From positions 17,367,012 through 17,431,011 of the forward strand of contig NC_134963.1 in assembly GCF_965638725.1 (NCBI RefSeq): 64,000 bases of DNA, read 5' to 3'. The translations under genes were made by a program, and so were the position numbers. The DNA is from Aptenodytes patagonicus. Taxonomy: Eukaryota; Chordata; Aves; Sphenisciformes; Spheniscidae. The notes beneath the pieces are model-generated. The model had not been told where the DNA came from. It worked only from the letters and a program-made list of their open reading frames with translations, and did not search any database. This document shows, piece by piece, positions 10,878 through 21,713 of this stretch. How positions within the stretch are numbered: the stretch's first letter is position 1; each line of letters opens with the position of its first letter.

Positions 10878-13402
10878 GTCAGTTGACGACAAAATAGTCT
10901 TCCAGGGCACACATCAGTATTTTTAATGTCTCTTGTACCTTCCTCATATTTCATTCCTGTGTAATCCTTTGCCGCATTTGTCGTCTTCCTTCTCTTCCTT
11001 AGGTGACAGAATCTCGGCAGCGTTGCCCATGCTTGGAGAAGAGTTGTCATATGCTTTCAGGTTCCCATGCTAGAGGTCTTCCTGTTTGTCTCCTTTGTGC
11101 TCGTGTTATCTGTAGAACCACAGCGGGATGAGAACTCGGCAACTAGCCAAAGCAGTGCACTGGCTTGCACACCTGAGCCAGGGATGACAAGGGAAGAACT
11201 GGGAACGGTTTTCTAGCTGCCTGCCAGCCTGTTCCTCTGCGTCGGCTGATGAATGCTGCCTCTCAGCTTGAGGCTGACGGCAAAACACATTTGAGCTTGC
11301 TGTTTTGAAAGTGCTTTAAAGTCTCAGGGAATTGCACGTGGTGTGTGTGCACATGAGTATTCTCACACATCTTTCCCATCGGTTTGTTTGGTAACTAAAC
11401 TTCTCATGATGATTCCAAAGTAGATCTCTCTCTCTGGATTTCACAGACTCATTGAGGTTGGACGGGACCTTTGATATCATGGAGTCCAACCCCTCCTGCT
11501 CAAGCAGGTTGCCCAGGACGTGTCCCCTCAGGTTTTGAGTGGACTCCAAGGGTGGAGACGCCACGATTTCCGTGGGCAACCGGTTGCAGTGCTTGACCAC
11601 AGTTGCAGTCAAAAAGTTTTTTCTTGTGCTCAGATTTAATTTCATGTTTTGCAGTTTGTGCCCTTTGCCTCTTGTCCTGCCAGAAGGCGCTGCTGAGGAG
11701 AGCCTGGCTCCCTCTTCTTCATTCCCTGCCATCAGGTGTAGATTGATAAGATCCCCCCTGAGCCTTCTCCAGGCTGAAGAGTCCCAGCTCTCCCAGCCTC
11801 TGCGCATACGAAAGGTGCTCCAGCCCCTTCCTCATCTTTGTGGCCCTTTGCTGGGCTCACCCCAGTGAGTGCCAGTGTTGTCCTGGGGAGCCCAGCCTGG
11901 ACAGAGCACACAGACTGGCCTCAGCAGCCCTGAGCAGAGGGGAAGGATCACCTCCCTCGAGCTGCTGGCAGAACTCTTCCTAATGCAGCTCAGGATGTTG
12001 TTGGCCGCCTTCAGCACGAGGGTGCAATGCTGGCTCATGGTGGCTACCTTCAAGCTCAGTTCTTGATTACCTTTCGGAGGCAGGCCCAATATTAGTTCTA
12101 GTCTAGCAGGCTTCTTTATTTCATGGAGTGTAGCTTTTAAAAAAAGAAAGTCCGTGTCTGGACTTACAAGTACGTGGCAGAGAGTCCCAGATCCAGTGTT
12201 GTGATCGGAAGTGTTTATGCTCACCTTTCCCCTTCCGTGGGCATGTCCAGACCATGTCAAATCATCTCCCTTGTTGCCTTATATTCTACCCAATTCCCAG
12301 ATGTCTTTCATGCAGAGATTATAACGGGAGAAGTCTGAAGCCAGTTCTTTTCCTGCTCATACAAATGTAATCCTTTCATTTCCCTCCCCGCCATCAGTTT
12401 CTGGTCACAATAAAACTGCTGGAAATGGGTGAAGAATGAGACGAGGATCCAGAATGCTTTCTAATCTCTTTTAGCCAACACGTGAGTTGGAGATTCATAA
12501 AACACAAGGCCAGAAAGGGCTATTTCATGATCCAGTCTGGCAGTTCTCTCTTAGTCCTGTATCTTGCCCCAGCAGTTACGCGATTCCAGAAAAGATTAAA
12601 ACAGTTAAAAATTTTGAAGTGTATTCTTGATTTCAAAATTAAATTGGTGAGGCATCGACTTCAAGCCTTCTGTCATTTTTTCCCGATTACTCTGTTAGAC
12701 TGAAGAGCTCATTCAGCCTGGGCATTCCCGCCCCCCGCCAGCCCCCCGGGAAGGAGTTTGTCTACTGTAATCAGACCACCTCTTGATCTTTTTTTCTTTT
12801 TGGACAAGCTCTTTTGCTCATAATTCCTCACGGGGGATTTGGATTTGGGTGTTCTTGGGGTGCTATTGAGTGTCGAGCGATCGGAATCTCCAGGTGTCGC
12901 TCCCCAGTGATACTGATCAGCTCAAAGAGCACTCTTTTGTGTGTGAAGCCAGGATTGTTCTTCCCCACGTGCATCGCTTTGTACCTCTCTGTACAGCGTT
13001 TCCTCTGCCATTTTATTGCTCCATGACTGAGTCTTGCAAGGTCTTTCTGCGGTTCTTTGCTACCTGCCCTTCTCTTTTATGTCAGTAACCGGGTAGGATT
13101 AGCAAGCTTTCTCAACTCGCTGCTCATCCCCCTTTCCATGTCGTGTAACACTTTTTCTCTTTAACCGCTTGTTGGTTTTACTAGAAAAGCAGAAAGCCCA
13201 ATACTGGAATGAGTGCATATTTTCGGTTTTTAAGTGGGACTTTGAAGCATGAGTACAAATATAGATTAAGGGTATAGGTCTTGTTGGTAGAGGTACTAGA
13301 GTCCTGGTTTCTGATGAAATACTTGGAGTAGCCATTTACAAGATTGCTTCCTTTTTGTGACGTTTTGTAAACTCAGTTCTTACTTATTTGACTTATTTTT
13401 AG
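10878..13402 (+). other. MAJIN: MAJIN intron 5
   Basis: About 2.5 kb. It contains the minus-strand CR1 at about 11440-12040. The remainder (10878-11440 and 12040-13402) shows no recognisable element. Confidence 0.55.
11440..12040 (-). mobile_element. CR1 LINE 3' fragment, minus strand
   Basis: The plus strand reads the reverse complement of a CR1 end. It starts at the 3' terminus (tttcacagactcattgagg, the complement of the usual TCT-type tail), then shows the conserved blocks for 'tccaacccctcctgctcaag', 'ccgtgggcaaccggttgcag', 'gccttctccaggctgaagag' and 'cagctctcccagcctctgc'. This is the 3' UTR plus a little of the 3' end of ORF2. It is 5'-truncated, as most CR1 copies are. The left limit is sharp; the right limit near 12040 is approximate. 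Confidence 0.85.
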
Positions 13403-13457
13403 AACTGGAGCCGAGCGTGTTCACCGTATGAGCAAAGCAAAGCATGGATTTGAAACG
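13403..13457 (+). CDS. MAJIN: MAJIN coding exon 6
   Basis: The acceptor is acttatttttag and the donor is gaaacg|gtaagc. Only one of the three frames is open, and it is the one in phase with exon 5. It reads (R)TGAERVHRMSKAKHGFET, a basic segment in the poorly conserved linker of MAJIN. Splice-site strength and phase support it more than similarity does. Confidence 0.6.
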
Positions 13458-13659
13458 GTAAGCTACAGAATATTCAGAAAGAGACAACAGCATCTGTTTA
13501 GTCCTGGATTCTTAAAGTGGCAAGCATAAAAATGCCTTCGGGTGAATTTTTTCTCCCTTTTCACCTGCATCACCTGCATCGAGACATTTTTGATTCCTGC
13601 TCATCAAGCTTAGCCAAGGGATGAGTTTTACACAAGCTTTTCTGACTGTCAAGCTATGA

Positions 13660-13712
13660 ACCCTAGGGGTGAGCTCAGCCTCTCAGGGGTGAGCTCAGCC
13701 TCTCAGAGGTGA
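13660..13712 (+). repeat. Short tandem repeat, about 22-bp unit
   Basis: The unit 'ggtgagctcagcctctcagg' occurs twice in a row, followed by a partial third copy starting aggtgagcc. Confidence 0.75.
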
Positions 13713-14505
13713 GCCTGAAGGATGCCCTGCCCTGTCTTCAAGACTCCAGCCCTCTTTAACCTCGGATGCCCCTTTGTGTGAACTCCATGAAGGGCCAACA
13801 GTGGGTGCTGACACCTGGACACTGGCTTCAGTGCGAGTACTTGCCATGCCCACCAGCGTCCCTTCTCTGGGCAGATGGCCTTGCAGGCATCTCCCTCTTC
13901 TTTGAACAGTGTCATGCCTTTTCTCACTGTGGCGTCGGCAGGCAGATTTATGACAGGATTGTTGCAGAGGGATTGGCAGTTGCTTTCTAAACCCACTGTT
14001 CTCCAGAGACCTTGTCAGGAGGGGAAGATTCCTTCTCTGTTAGCCCACAGGCTAAAAGGCTGCTCTGACAGAGCTGCTGTTAGGCACACCCTTTAGGTAA
14101 CAGGGTCTTCCCTAACGCCCCTGTTCTCCTCCTCCTGCCCGTTGCCCATCCTCCCAAAAGTCCCAGTGCATTTCATGCATTTCCTGGCTACTCATACCCA
14201 TTCTAAGTTTAGTTCAAATCCCTGCCGCCCTATCGCCTTCCTGGCCTTTTTCTCTCTCCAACTCTTAGGAGAGAGTATTTTCCGAGGAGGCAAACTCATT
14301 CCTCTTGGGATTGTCCACAAAAGAAGTTGCCCGGTAGTATAAAAGGAACAGCTGCTTCTCCCCCCGTTCCTTGGGAGGTGAACAGTTGCACCAAATACCT
14401 GGATTTCTGCATGTTTCTGCATGATGACATGCTGCCCCCATTTCAGGAACCTTTTGGACCTCTCCACAACTGGCTGAGCCTTTACGCAAATGTTGTCTGT
14501 GGGCT

Positions 14506-15055
14506 TGTTACCGTAAGTCGGCAGGTGATGAACTCCCTAAGACTCAGTTTGGAGTTTTAGAAAGCAGGCATTCTTTATTGCGGCGCCGGGGGCTAGGTGG
14601 AACTTCCACAAATCAAGCACACCTATGCCAAGTTCACCGTGACATTTATACACAGAAATTACACGGTAGTACACTCCCAGTTACAATGATTGGTTAGTGA
14701 TTTGCATATAATTATAATATCTGCTGTGTCATTCTCTTGTGTTACTACGCTTGCGCAGGGGAAGGGTCTTCACCTGGGCAAGGGTCGTCTTGACCTGTGG
14801 GTGTGTTTTTTAGTATTACAATGAAGGCAGCGCACTTCAGGACACCTTAAAAGTAGGTTTTGTTGCCAAGTTGGCCAGCTAGATATCTACCTTGCCAGGT
14901 TGTCAAATAACTCATCCCATATACAACAGAACCTCGGGGCTCTGGTTATGGTCCAGAGAATAAGGACTGAGGCTGACATGGTCCAGAGAATAGGGACTTC
15001 AAGCAACCCAGCCTCGGATAACAAGTAGCACAGCAACCCATACATAACGTTAACA
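14506..15055 (-). mobile_element. Endogenous retrovirus LTR, minus strand
   Basis: The element is bounded by TGTTA at the left and TAACA at the right, which are inverted termini. Read on the minus strand it shows LTR promoter order: a CCAAT box (14689-14693), a TATAAA box (14645-14650) and an AATAAA polyadenylation signal (14574-14579), followed by a short U5. It contains no coding sequence. No matching target duplication flanks it (gggct at the left, tagag at the right), so the right side may still be retroviral internal sequence with this as the 3' LTR. Confidence 0.75.
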
Positions 15056-15360
15056 TAGAGGCTAACTTCCTAAATCAAGATGTTCTTACAGTTGCTTATT
15101 TCACAAAGAAACACAAAATATAGAAGGATTCAGTAAAACTTCAGATAGTCTTCAACAGGCTTGCTTGAAATCTCAGATGGCCAGGGCATACTGCCTGCTT
15201 GCTGCTGTAGAGCTGGTTTCAAAGGGCCAGTCCCAGCATAATTGCTGTGCGGGGATTCGCCGCATATACAATAGCCTGCAATTTCAGGTGCTACTAGTTG
15301 CATGGTTACCTTCAAGCCTGCACAGATAAACTCCTGTATTGAAACAGGCCTCACCTTGTT
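15056..15360 (-). other. Unassigned stretch upstream of the minus-strand LTR
   Basis: On the minus strand this directly precedes the LTR. It contains an open frame (15354-15130, 74 residues) with no motif that I recognise. Lack of a target duplication next to the LTR raises the possibility that it is the remnant 3' end of a retroviral internal region, but no clear polypurine tract is visible at the junction. It could equally be plain intron. Confidence 0.25.
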
Positions 15361-16588
15361 GTAAGCCCCAAACTTTCTTTCAGAAGAGGGTTTTTTGATG
15401 GGTTTGTTGGATTTTCAAGGTAGGAAGGGGACTGCCTGCTAACTCCTCGGGAGCATTCAGTACAGAAGAACTTCTCTGTAACGAGCAGGCTTATTTGTTT
15501 CTAAAACCTGTATCGCTTTTTTTTTCCCCTCGGCGTACCTTTGCAGAATTAGTGACAGGTCTCTACACATGCTCTTTCTGGCTTCTTTCCTCAGGTGCTC
15601 CAAACGCTCTGTTGGTGGGATAAGGGTCATCCTCTGAAAGATGCTTTTTTATTCCCCGCTTTGCTATAATCACTGTCCCCAGAATGCCTCCGGTCCTTGT
15701 ACAGTGGCTGAATTTCCCAAACATTAGAGTCCTTGAAAGCTGGAGCTCCAGGTTAGCACGTTGGACCCTGAGAACTAATGTGGTAGGTGGCAGAGATCAC
15801 CGTAACCTCATATTGTGTTAACTAGTGTGGGAGGAGATGTCCTGAGCTCTTTCCAGGTAAACTGGAACTATGATGAATGAATCATCAACGCAGCAAATAC
15901 CAATTCAGGTGAGAAGAACCTTCTCCAGAACAGATGCTCGTGTCACCGTGACTCGTCCCTGGAATTTGTACTAGTCAGGGCAGAGTTACGCTGAGAGGGA
16001 TGTCCAGACACAAACTGCTGTGTTTATGAATACCAGACCAGCTGTCAGGAGCACTGCATGAAATCATGGGCAAGATGACCTCTCCCTTATGTGCATTTTT
16101 TTAGGAGATCAGAGCCAGGTGCTTCTGTGACATGCTTTCCATTTGGTTTGCTTTCCACTTGGTTTCTTTTGGTATTCGAGATGAGAAGAAAGATCAGGTT
16201 TAGGAAAAAACGTATCAGTAGCTCCTGTGCTTTCTCAGGATTCCTCTAATGATTCCTCCAGGGCTCTTGTTCAGTTTATCAGCAGTGCATGACTTTGGAT
16301 CCAAATCCACCTGGTGTTTGAGAATGCATCTCAAAAAGGGAAGGGTCTCGTTAAACGTGAAGGAAATCTGTCTACTTAGTACATGTAGGATTGACTTTAC
16401 AACATTGGCGCTCGATTCAGAAGGAGGAGCATGGAAGTGCCACGGTCACGTGGCTGTTAAATAGATTGCCTTTTCAGCTCTCGTCCAAATGCCTTCTAGG
16501 CCTGCGATTTTGACAGTAGGCTGCCTGGTCAGGATGATTGGAGTCGAGCCCGCGCATCTTTCCGCTTACCAAGTGCACCAGTGGAAGT

Positions 16589-16590
16589 CA

Positions 16591-16634
<44 letters not shown>
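16589..16634 (+). repeat. (AAAG)n microsatellite
   Basis: About eleven uninterrupted aaag units lie in MAJIN intron 6. They are probably polymorphic. Confidence 0.95.
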
Positions 16635-17333
16635 GAACTGCGAGACGCTCAGCCTGTCACTGCATTTTCCTACCTTAGTTAATGCTCTGAGACTAAACTG
16701 TAAAGATCTCAGGCCATCTAAAGTTTGGAATTTTGCGTGAACCTGAGCTTAGTGCAAGAGAAACACCATCAGGGAGTGGATCTACTGTTATCTTCTCTCT
16801 ATGACAAAGTTGGTTTACCCTCTCTTAAAGAAGCTCACGTGCTGATTTTTTTGTTTGTGGTCCTTCGTGTTGCTGATAACCTTGCTAATGGGTATTCCTG
16901 GCTCACTTCTTGCTTCTGGCACTTTTCACTTTTGTCCCTTCCCTGTTACTCTGTTTCCTAGGACTGTGTCTTAGCAGGGCTAATGTCTAGGGGCCTGCAT
17001 TGTCCAGTGGCTGTTTTTTCCCACAGCACCTCTGTTTGTGATTTTTAAAATCTCTGTCTATGCCATAGCTGCTGTTACTCTTTCGCTATCTGCTATGTTA
17101 AAGTCTACTCAGTGAATTACAGCTTTATGTTTGGCCTGTGGATGTCCTGAGGAGGGAGGGGTAGAAATGTGTTGGTGAAGAAAAGTCCTCGTTGTAGCAG
17201 AGAAAAAAATAAAATCGCAGAACAAGAGAGTAGACCTTGCCTTTTAGTTCTTACAGCAAGCAAACAAACAAAAATCTCTGGTACAGCAGAATTTTACATT
17301 GTGTAACAGTTCTTGGGTTCCTCTTCCTTTCAG

Positions 17334-17406
17334 AATTCCTCCAAAGAAAATGAGTGTGAGTTTAGTCCAGCATCCCTTACCGTGGGCTGTAACCAAGTGA
17401 GTTTCT
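17334..17406 (+). CDS. MAJIN: MAJIN coding exon 7 (two possible donors)
   Basis: The acceptor is cctctcctttcag-like (ctcttcctttcag), and the frame follows exon 6 in phase, reading NSSKENECEFSPASLTVGCN. Two donors compete: caa|gtgagt after 17396 (phase 0) and ttct|gtaagt after 17406 (phase 1). The second makes the next exon read in a frame resembling the mammalian linker (GPVESN), so I favour it. Similarity to known MAJIN is weak here. Confidence 0.45.
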
Positions 17407-17822
17407 GTAAGTAAGGAGTTCCTGGACTGTTTCGTTCAAATTGGCCGTAGTAAATCAAAAGCTGCAAGGATTACATCGGTACGAGTTTTCCTTTAAAAAT
17501 CGTCTCTGGTATTTTCCAGCATGTGAGGTCAGGAATTACAACCACTGTAAAGGGGTAGGTCACCAATGATTTTGGCCGAGACTCTCTTCCCGCATAAGGA
17601 ATTCCCACCCATAGAGGTGGGCTACACAGCTCTTTCGGAGCTGGACTATGAGATGGGAGCCTACCTCCAAATCAGTCTGCATTGTGATTGCTTTGAAAGC
17701 TCCCAGGCGTCACGTCAGGCAGAGTCTGGACCCATCTCTCGGCTTTGGGGTCTGCCGTTGGGTATGCAGGGAGCGTGGAGAGAGCGAGCTTGTGTTTTTG
17801 TTCTTGCTGCTGTTTCTTCCAG

Positions 17823-17967
17823 GGGGACCTGTGGAATCTAACCTTGAACAAAGAACAGCAACCGGTCGGGCTGAGGGTGCGATGCAGCTACTGCAGCAAA
17901 TGGACCAAATGGTGGACAAAGGAAACGTGGAGTCAGAAGGAAGAGGTCTCGCCAAGTTCTGGAGAAG
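17823..17967 (+). CDS. MAJIN: MAJIN coding exon 8 (frame uncertain)
   Basis: The 145-nt segment lies between the acceptor tgtttcttccag and the donor gagaag|gtacta. Two frames are open throughout. With the 17406 donor it reads GPVESNLEQRTATGR then GAMQLLQQMDQMVDKGN, a polar linker like that of mammalian MAJIN. With the 17396 donor it reads a tryptophan-rich sequence (SKWTKWWTKETWSQKEE) that looks less natural. I prefer the former. Confidence 0.45.
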
Positions 17968-18303
17968 GTACTAACACTGCAGCTATGAGCAGGTGCAGTC
18001 CTGGCTGTGTCAGAGCCTGTGTCAGAGGCTGTGCCTGATGCTGGCAGTTCAGGTGATTCTACATTATCTTGAAGAACGGGTAGCTCTTTTCTGTGGTTAA
18101 ACCAAAGTCTCCCAAGGCAAAGGAACATTCAGGGATGTCCTTTTGCCTTGTGGTAAGGTGCAGCATTCCCCGTGAATGTTCCTCTTCTGAGCTGTCTTGG
18201 GGAAAAAACCTCCTCCCGGGAGGGTTGCTGACCTCAGTCAGAGCCCTCACACAGTGTGGCTTTTATCGGCTGAGGAGTGCCATCTCCAGCCCGGTTTCTA
18301 AAG

Positions 18304-18363
18304 GACTGAAACACTCCCCCTTCTAACGGGGCCTTCCCGGGACGGACCTTCAGTCCCGTTAAG
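18304..18363 (+). CDS. MAJIN: Possible MAJIN exon 9
   Basis: The donor ttaag|gtgagt after 18363 is near-perfect. A usable acceptor (ggtttctaaag) at 18302-18303 gives a 60-nt, proline-rich exon in phase with exon 8. Mammalian MAJIN has a proline-rich stretch before its membrane segment, which fits loosely. It could be spurious. Confidence 0.3.
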
Positions 18364-18700
18364 GTGAGTATGACCTTTATTTGGCCTCTTAGCAACTGTG
18401 GCCTTTGTAACTTTGACTCCCAAAGACACCCTTTTAAACCGAAATTAAAGTAACCATGCAAACGGTTGCTGGGCATTGCTGACTAAACGGGTGCTCTAAA
18501 GCTGTCGAAGCTGTATCCCGCAAGAGTCGTCTGTTCACTGCACGGCACAAGTTGAACGTCGGCAGTAACTGTTTGATATGTGAGTTAGTTCTGGAAGAAT
18601 TAAAACTCCTTGTTAATCATCATGTATGCCAGTCCCTTTAACTATTGGGACTAGACCGTTACCGCACAAGTTATTCTTTACGTTTCCTCTGTTTTTTCAG

Positions 18701-18872
18701 TCTTCCTTTGTATTATTTTGTGCGGGGGTTGTGTCTTTCTGGTGGACAGAAATTACCTTGTTATTACAATTCTCAGAGAAGTATTGTGAGTGTAATGTGC
18801 TCTTTTTGTTGTTGTTGTTTCCCCAGCATAATCTTTTCGCCACTACAGCATCTTTTTGGTGGAAAGAACTGA
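18701..18872 (+). CDS. MAJIN: Probable MAJIN terminal exon with hydrophobic C-terminus (frame uncertain)
   Basis: The acceptor cctctgttttttcag at 18687-18700 is strong. Two frames are open. The one in phase with exons 8-9 gives SLPLYYFVRGLCL and ends at a stop at 18870-18872. It resembles the SLFPFRYFFRK-type end of mammalian MAJIN. The other gives SSFVLFCAGVVSFWW, also a plausible membrane segment. An alternative splice from agtatt|gtgagt (18787) into cataatc (18827) would change the tail. The C-terminal membrane anchor therefore probably lies here, but the exact sequence is unsettled. Confidence 0.45.
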
Positions 18873-19714
18873 CCTGGAAGTACTAATAGTTGTGGAAAGG
18901 TAAACTTGTAGCATGCATGTCGGGTTGTATTGTTTCGTTTGTAGTTCAGCTTTTCACATTGCTTGTTTCGGCTATTAAATGCTTTCAATGAAATTCTACT
19001 TTGTTTACACTTTCAAATTAACGTACTGAAGATGCTGGGTTAGAATGTCTTTTTCTTCACGACCTAGAGTTTTTGGACAAAGAGCAACAAGCTCTTTGAT
19101 CCTTGAGTGTCATAAATCGGGCGGTTTACATTTAAAAATCATTATATGAGATTCTAATAAAACAGGCATCAACTTGGAACTGCGTGTTATTTTAATCAGC
19201 CTTACCCTGGCAGAAAACAGTCTTTCCCTCCAAGAAGAAGTAGAGGTTTCTAGTATTAGATGGACCCCTGTACTATGCTTCACAGCATAGTGAAGTCTTA
19301 ACACGTAACACTGCGTGGTTGTTACTTGACCAGCAGCAACATGCGGCCGTTTCACTGCGTCTCAGGGGTAACTTGTCTGGCAGAACGAGATGATGCGCTA
19401 AATGAGTCAGATAATGCAACACAGGGTCTGTTTGGCTTGTTTCCACCCTGCTCCACAGATTATCCACCCTACATACTGACGTATTAATTCCTGGGCTCCC
19501 ATCAGCAGTGAAACAATGCTTTCCCTCCAAGAAGAAATGGAGTGGAGAAACTAGTTCCATTTCTCCTGTTCTCCTTAGTCCTGTCCCAGACTACCGTTTA
19601 GTAGACAACGGTAAAGGCTGAGTGCACCAGGATTCAATCCCTTCTACGGGGGGACTGTACAATGAGATGGACAGTGGTGAGGACCAGGAAACGGATAAAG
19701 AGTTATAGTCCCTG
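18873..19714 (+). other. MAJIN 3' UTR and following intergenic DNA
   Basis: AT-rich sequence follows the proposed stop and contains the AATAAA signal at 19156. Two copies of ctttccctccaagaagaa occur at 19222-19239 and 19519-19536. Nothing else is recognised. Confidence 0.4.
19156..19161 (+). promoter_or_regulatory. Candidate MAJIN polyadenylation signal AATAAA
   Basis: This is a canonical hexamer (ctAATAAAac) about 285 bp after the proposed stop codon, with T-rich sequence (gtgttattttaatc) shortly downstream. It is the only good signal close to the proposed end of the gene. Confidence 0.4.
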
Positions 19715-20097
19715 CAAAAGCTGGGACTGTTCAGCCTGGAGAAGAGAAGACTCAGGGGGCATTTTACCAACGTGTGCAAACACCTGGAGGGAGAGTGCAG
19801 AGAGGACGGAGCCTGGCTCATTTCACTGGTGCCCAGTGGCAGGACCAGAGGCTGTGGGTTCAAACTGGAACACAGGAGGTTCTCTCTGCACATCAGGAAA
19901 CACTTTTTCCCTGTGAGGGTGACCGAGCCCCGGCACAGGTTGCCCAGGCAGGTGGTGGAGTCTCCCACCTTGGAGATACTCAAACACCGTCTGGACGTGG
20001 TCCTGGGCAGCTGGCTGCAGGTGGCGCGGCTTGAGCAGGGGGTTGGACCCGATGACCTCCAGAGGTCCCCTCCAACCTCAACCACGGTGTGATTCTT
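19715..20097 (+). mobile_element. CR1 LINE 3' fragment, plus strand
   Basis: It contains the canonical CR1 3' blocks in order: 'ttcagcctggagaagagaag', 'caggttgcccaggcaggtgg', 'gttggacccgatgacctcca' and a gtgattctt tail. It is 5'-truncated with no usable coding capacity. Confidence 0.9.
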
Positions 20098-20127
20098 GGA
20101 GTGTTTCCCGAGGGAGTTTCCTTCCCT

Positions 20128-20258
20128 TGTTAAACCGTCCGTATCTCGATCCACGAGTTTTTCTCGCTTTTGCCCTTCCGATTCTTTCCCCCATCCCGCT
20201 GAGGGGGGGAGCGAGCAGCTGGGTGGGGGCTCACCTGCCAGCCAGAGTCAACACACCA
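20128..20258 (-). mobile_element. Truncated LTR, same family as the 1810-2393 LTR, minus strand
   Basis: The reverse complement of this stretch aligns to the first roughly 130 bases of the solo LTR in MAJIN intron 1. Shared blocks include 'cccttccgattct' and 'cccccatcccgctg', and it ends in a degenerate form of the LTR terminus. Only the 5' part of the LTR survives. It begins about 30 bp after the CR1 tail. Confidence 0.65.
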
Positions 20259-21380
20259 CCCCCCCCAAAGGGGCTGCAGCCTGCGGAGGAGCCAGGCGGG
20301 AGCGCAGGCAAAGCGATCGGGAGCCACGGACAGATAGGTACATGTGAACACAGGAGGATGGACTGAGAGATGATTATAGACCTGAATTATTGACAAGAAT
20401 CAGTAGAGGAAATCTGGCCGGGAATTAGACAGACAACCGTAAGGTAGGACAGATATCAGAAAGAGAAAAAATGCTTGATGGCTTGTTAGCAGAAAGACAC
20501 CCGGGCAGCTGGCCGTACGATGGTGTCCGTGGTGAGGTCGGCGGAGGAGGAATACTTCGCTGGCTGAAGCTACAGCCTGCACGCAAAGACATTTTGATTT
20601 CTCGATCTGGGAAATGCCATTACAGAATTATGGGCAATATTTGCAAGGCGTGCATCCATTTTGGAAAATCATTTTAGGCGATAGAGAAAATGGTTTCACT
20701 CAATCTAAACAAAAGTATTTTTTATTTTAACTGGGATAGGCATTCTTTGAACTTCAAGAAAGCACCTTGTTCTTTAAACAAGTGGCCTCCTTCTAAAAGG
20801 AAAGGGCAAGGTGCTTAAGAAAGAACAAGCAGAAACGAGCAGGCCGGGCTATTTCTCGGGGGGACTCTTCCCTCTCTTCTCCTCGGCGTCCCATAAACGC
20901 TGGAAAAAGCCAGCCACTTCCAGAGGTACCGGGGCTCACGGCCCCGATGCCGTATTGCTGGCACTGGTGACTATGGACCTCGGTGCTCCTAGCCGCTGAA
21001 GTCAGTGTGATCGGGCCGGAGGGCTCGTCGGTGGGAGAAGTCGGGCCTGGAACAGGCTGCTCTGTTTTTCCTCTTCACGCGGGACATTCTTGTGCTACTT
21101 ACCCACCCCCAAAAGGGGGGATCTCACCTGCCCTGATGCTGCTTGTCCTGCTTCTGGCTTTGCCGGTCATTCGTGTGTGTTCAGTGGGGTGTCCGGCCTC
21201 TCTGCGGTCCCTCGTGCTCATTTTGTTCCTCACCTTGCAACTTCTGGCACTGGAACGCCTCCTGTGTGCAGCTCTACATGGCTCTGCCTGCCCCTGCAGC
21301 GGCCCCATTGCTCACACGCTTGTGTAAAATGCTTATATAGAGTATATAGCGTATATAGCAGAGAGCCTGGGCAGGCCTCG
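20259..21380. other. Intergenic DNA without recognised features
   Basis: This is mixed-composition sequence between the LTR fragment and the CR1 5' region. No exon, RNA gene or known repeat could be recognised. Open frames are at most 114 residues and have no recognisable domain. Confidence 0.5.
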
Positions 21381-21713
21381 GCGCACGGGGGGGTCTCCTG
21401 AGGCGGGGAAACGCCGGGGCAGCGGAGGGACCCGCCGGGAGCCGGCAGCTCCGGCGAGAGACGCCGACGAGGCCTGGGCGTTGCCGGGGCGACGGCGGGA
21501 GGTTTAAAGGCGGTGTAACGGCCACGAGCGGCCGGTCGCCGAGGGGAGCCGCTCCGGAGCCGGCCCGACCCGCAGCGGAGCGGCAGGTCTCGGCGCCCCG
21601 GGCCGCGGCCACCCCCACGCCGACGACGAGCAGCCCGGGGAGCGCTGGCGACCGGAGCGCGGCGCGGCAGTTGGCGTGGAGGGGCGTCGTCTCCCCGCCA
21701 GCGCAAGAGGTGA

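Larger units (their letters stand above)
13458..17333 (+). other. MAJIN: MAJIN intron 6
   Basis: About 3.9 kb. It contains a short minisatellite (13660-13712), an LTR (14506-15055), possible retroviral internal sequence (15056-15360) and an AAAG microsatellite (16589-16634). Nothing else is recognised. Confidence 0.5.
1362..18872 (+). other. MAJIN: MAJIN gene (membrane-anchored junction protein), multi-exon gene span
   Basis: This gene was identified by joining exons by eye. The first four coding exons splice in consistent phase and give a protein beginning MSLKPFTYPLPETRFLHAG, continuing through VILGNLDDLHPF and FPYLSKWESVSKMRFKHE to VPYPYICTVYLEL. This matches the conserved N-terminal domain of vertebrate MAJIN as I know it. 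In other vertebrates MAJIN binds TERB2, forms the meiotic telomere complex with TERB1, binds DNA through a basic region, and anchors telomeres to the inner nuclear membrane through a C-terminal transmembrane segment during meiotic prophase. Downstream exons supply a basic cluster (VKRRRVEV) and hydrophobic C-terminal sequence in matching order. The 5' non-coding exon is not placed. Internal exon boundaries after 8808 and the C-terminal frame are uncertain. Introns hold several retroelements, none of which interrupts a recognised exon. Confidence 0.85.
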
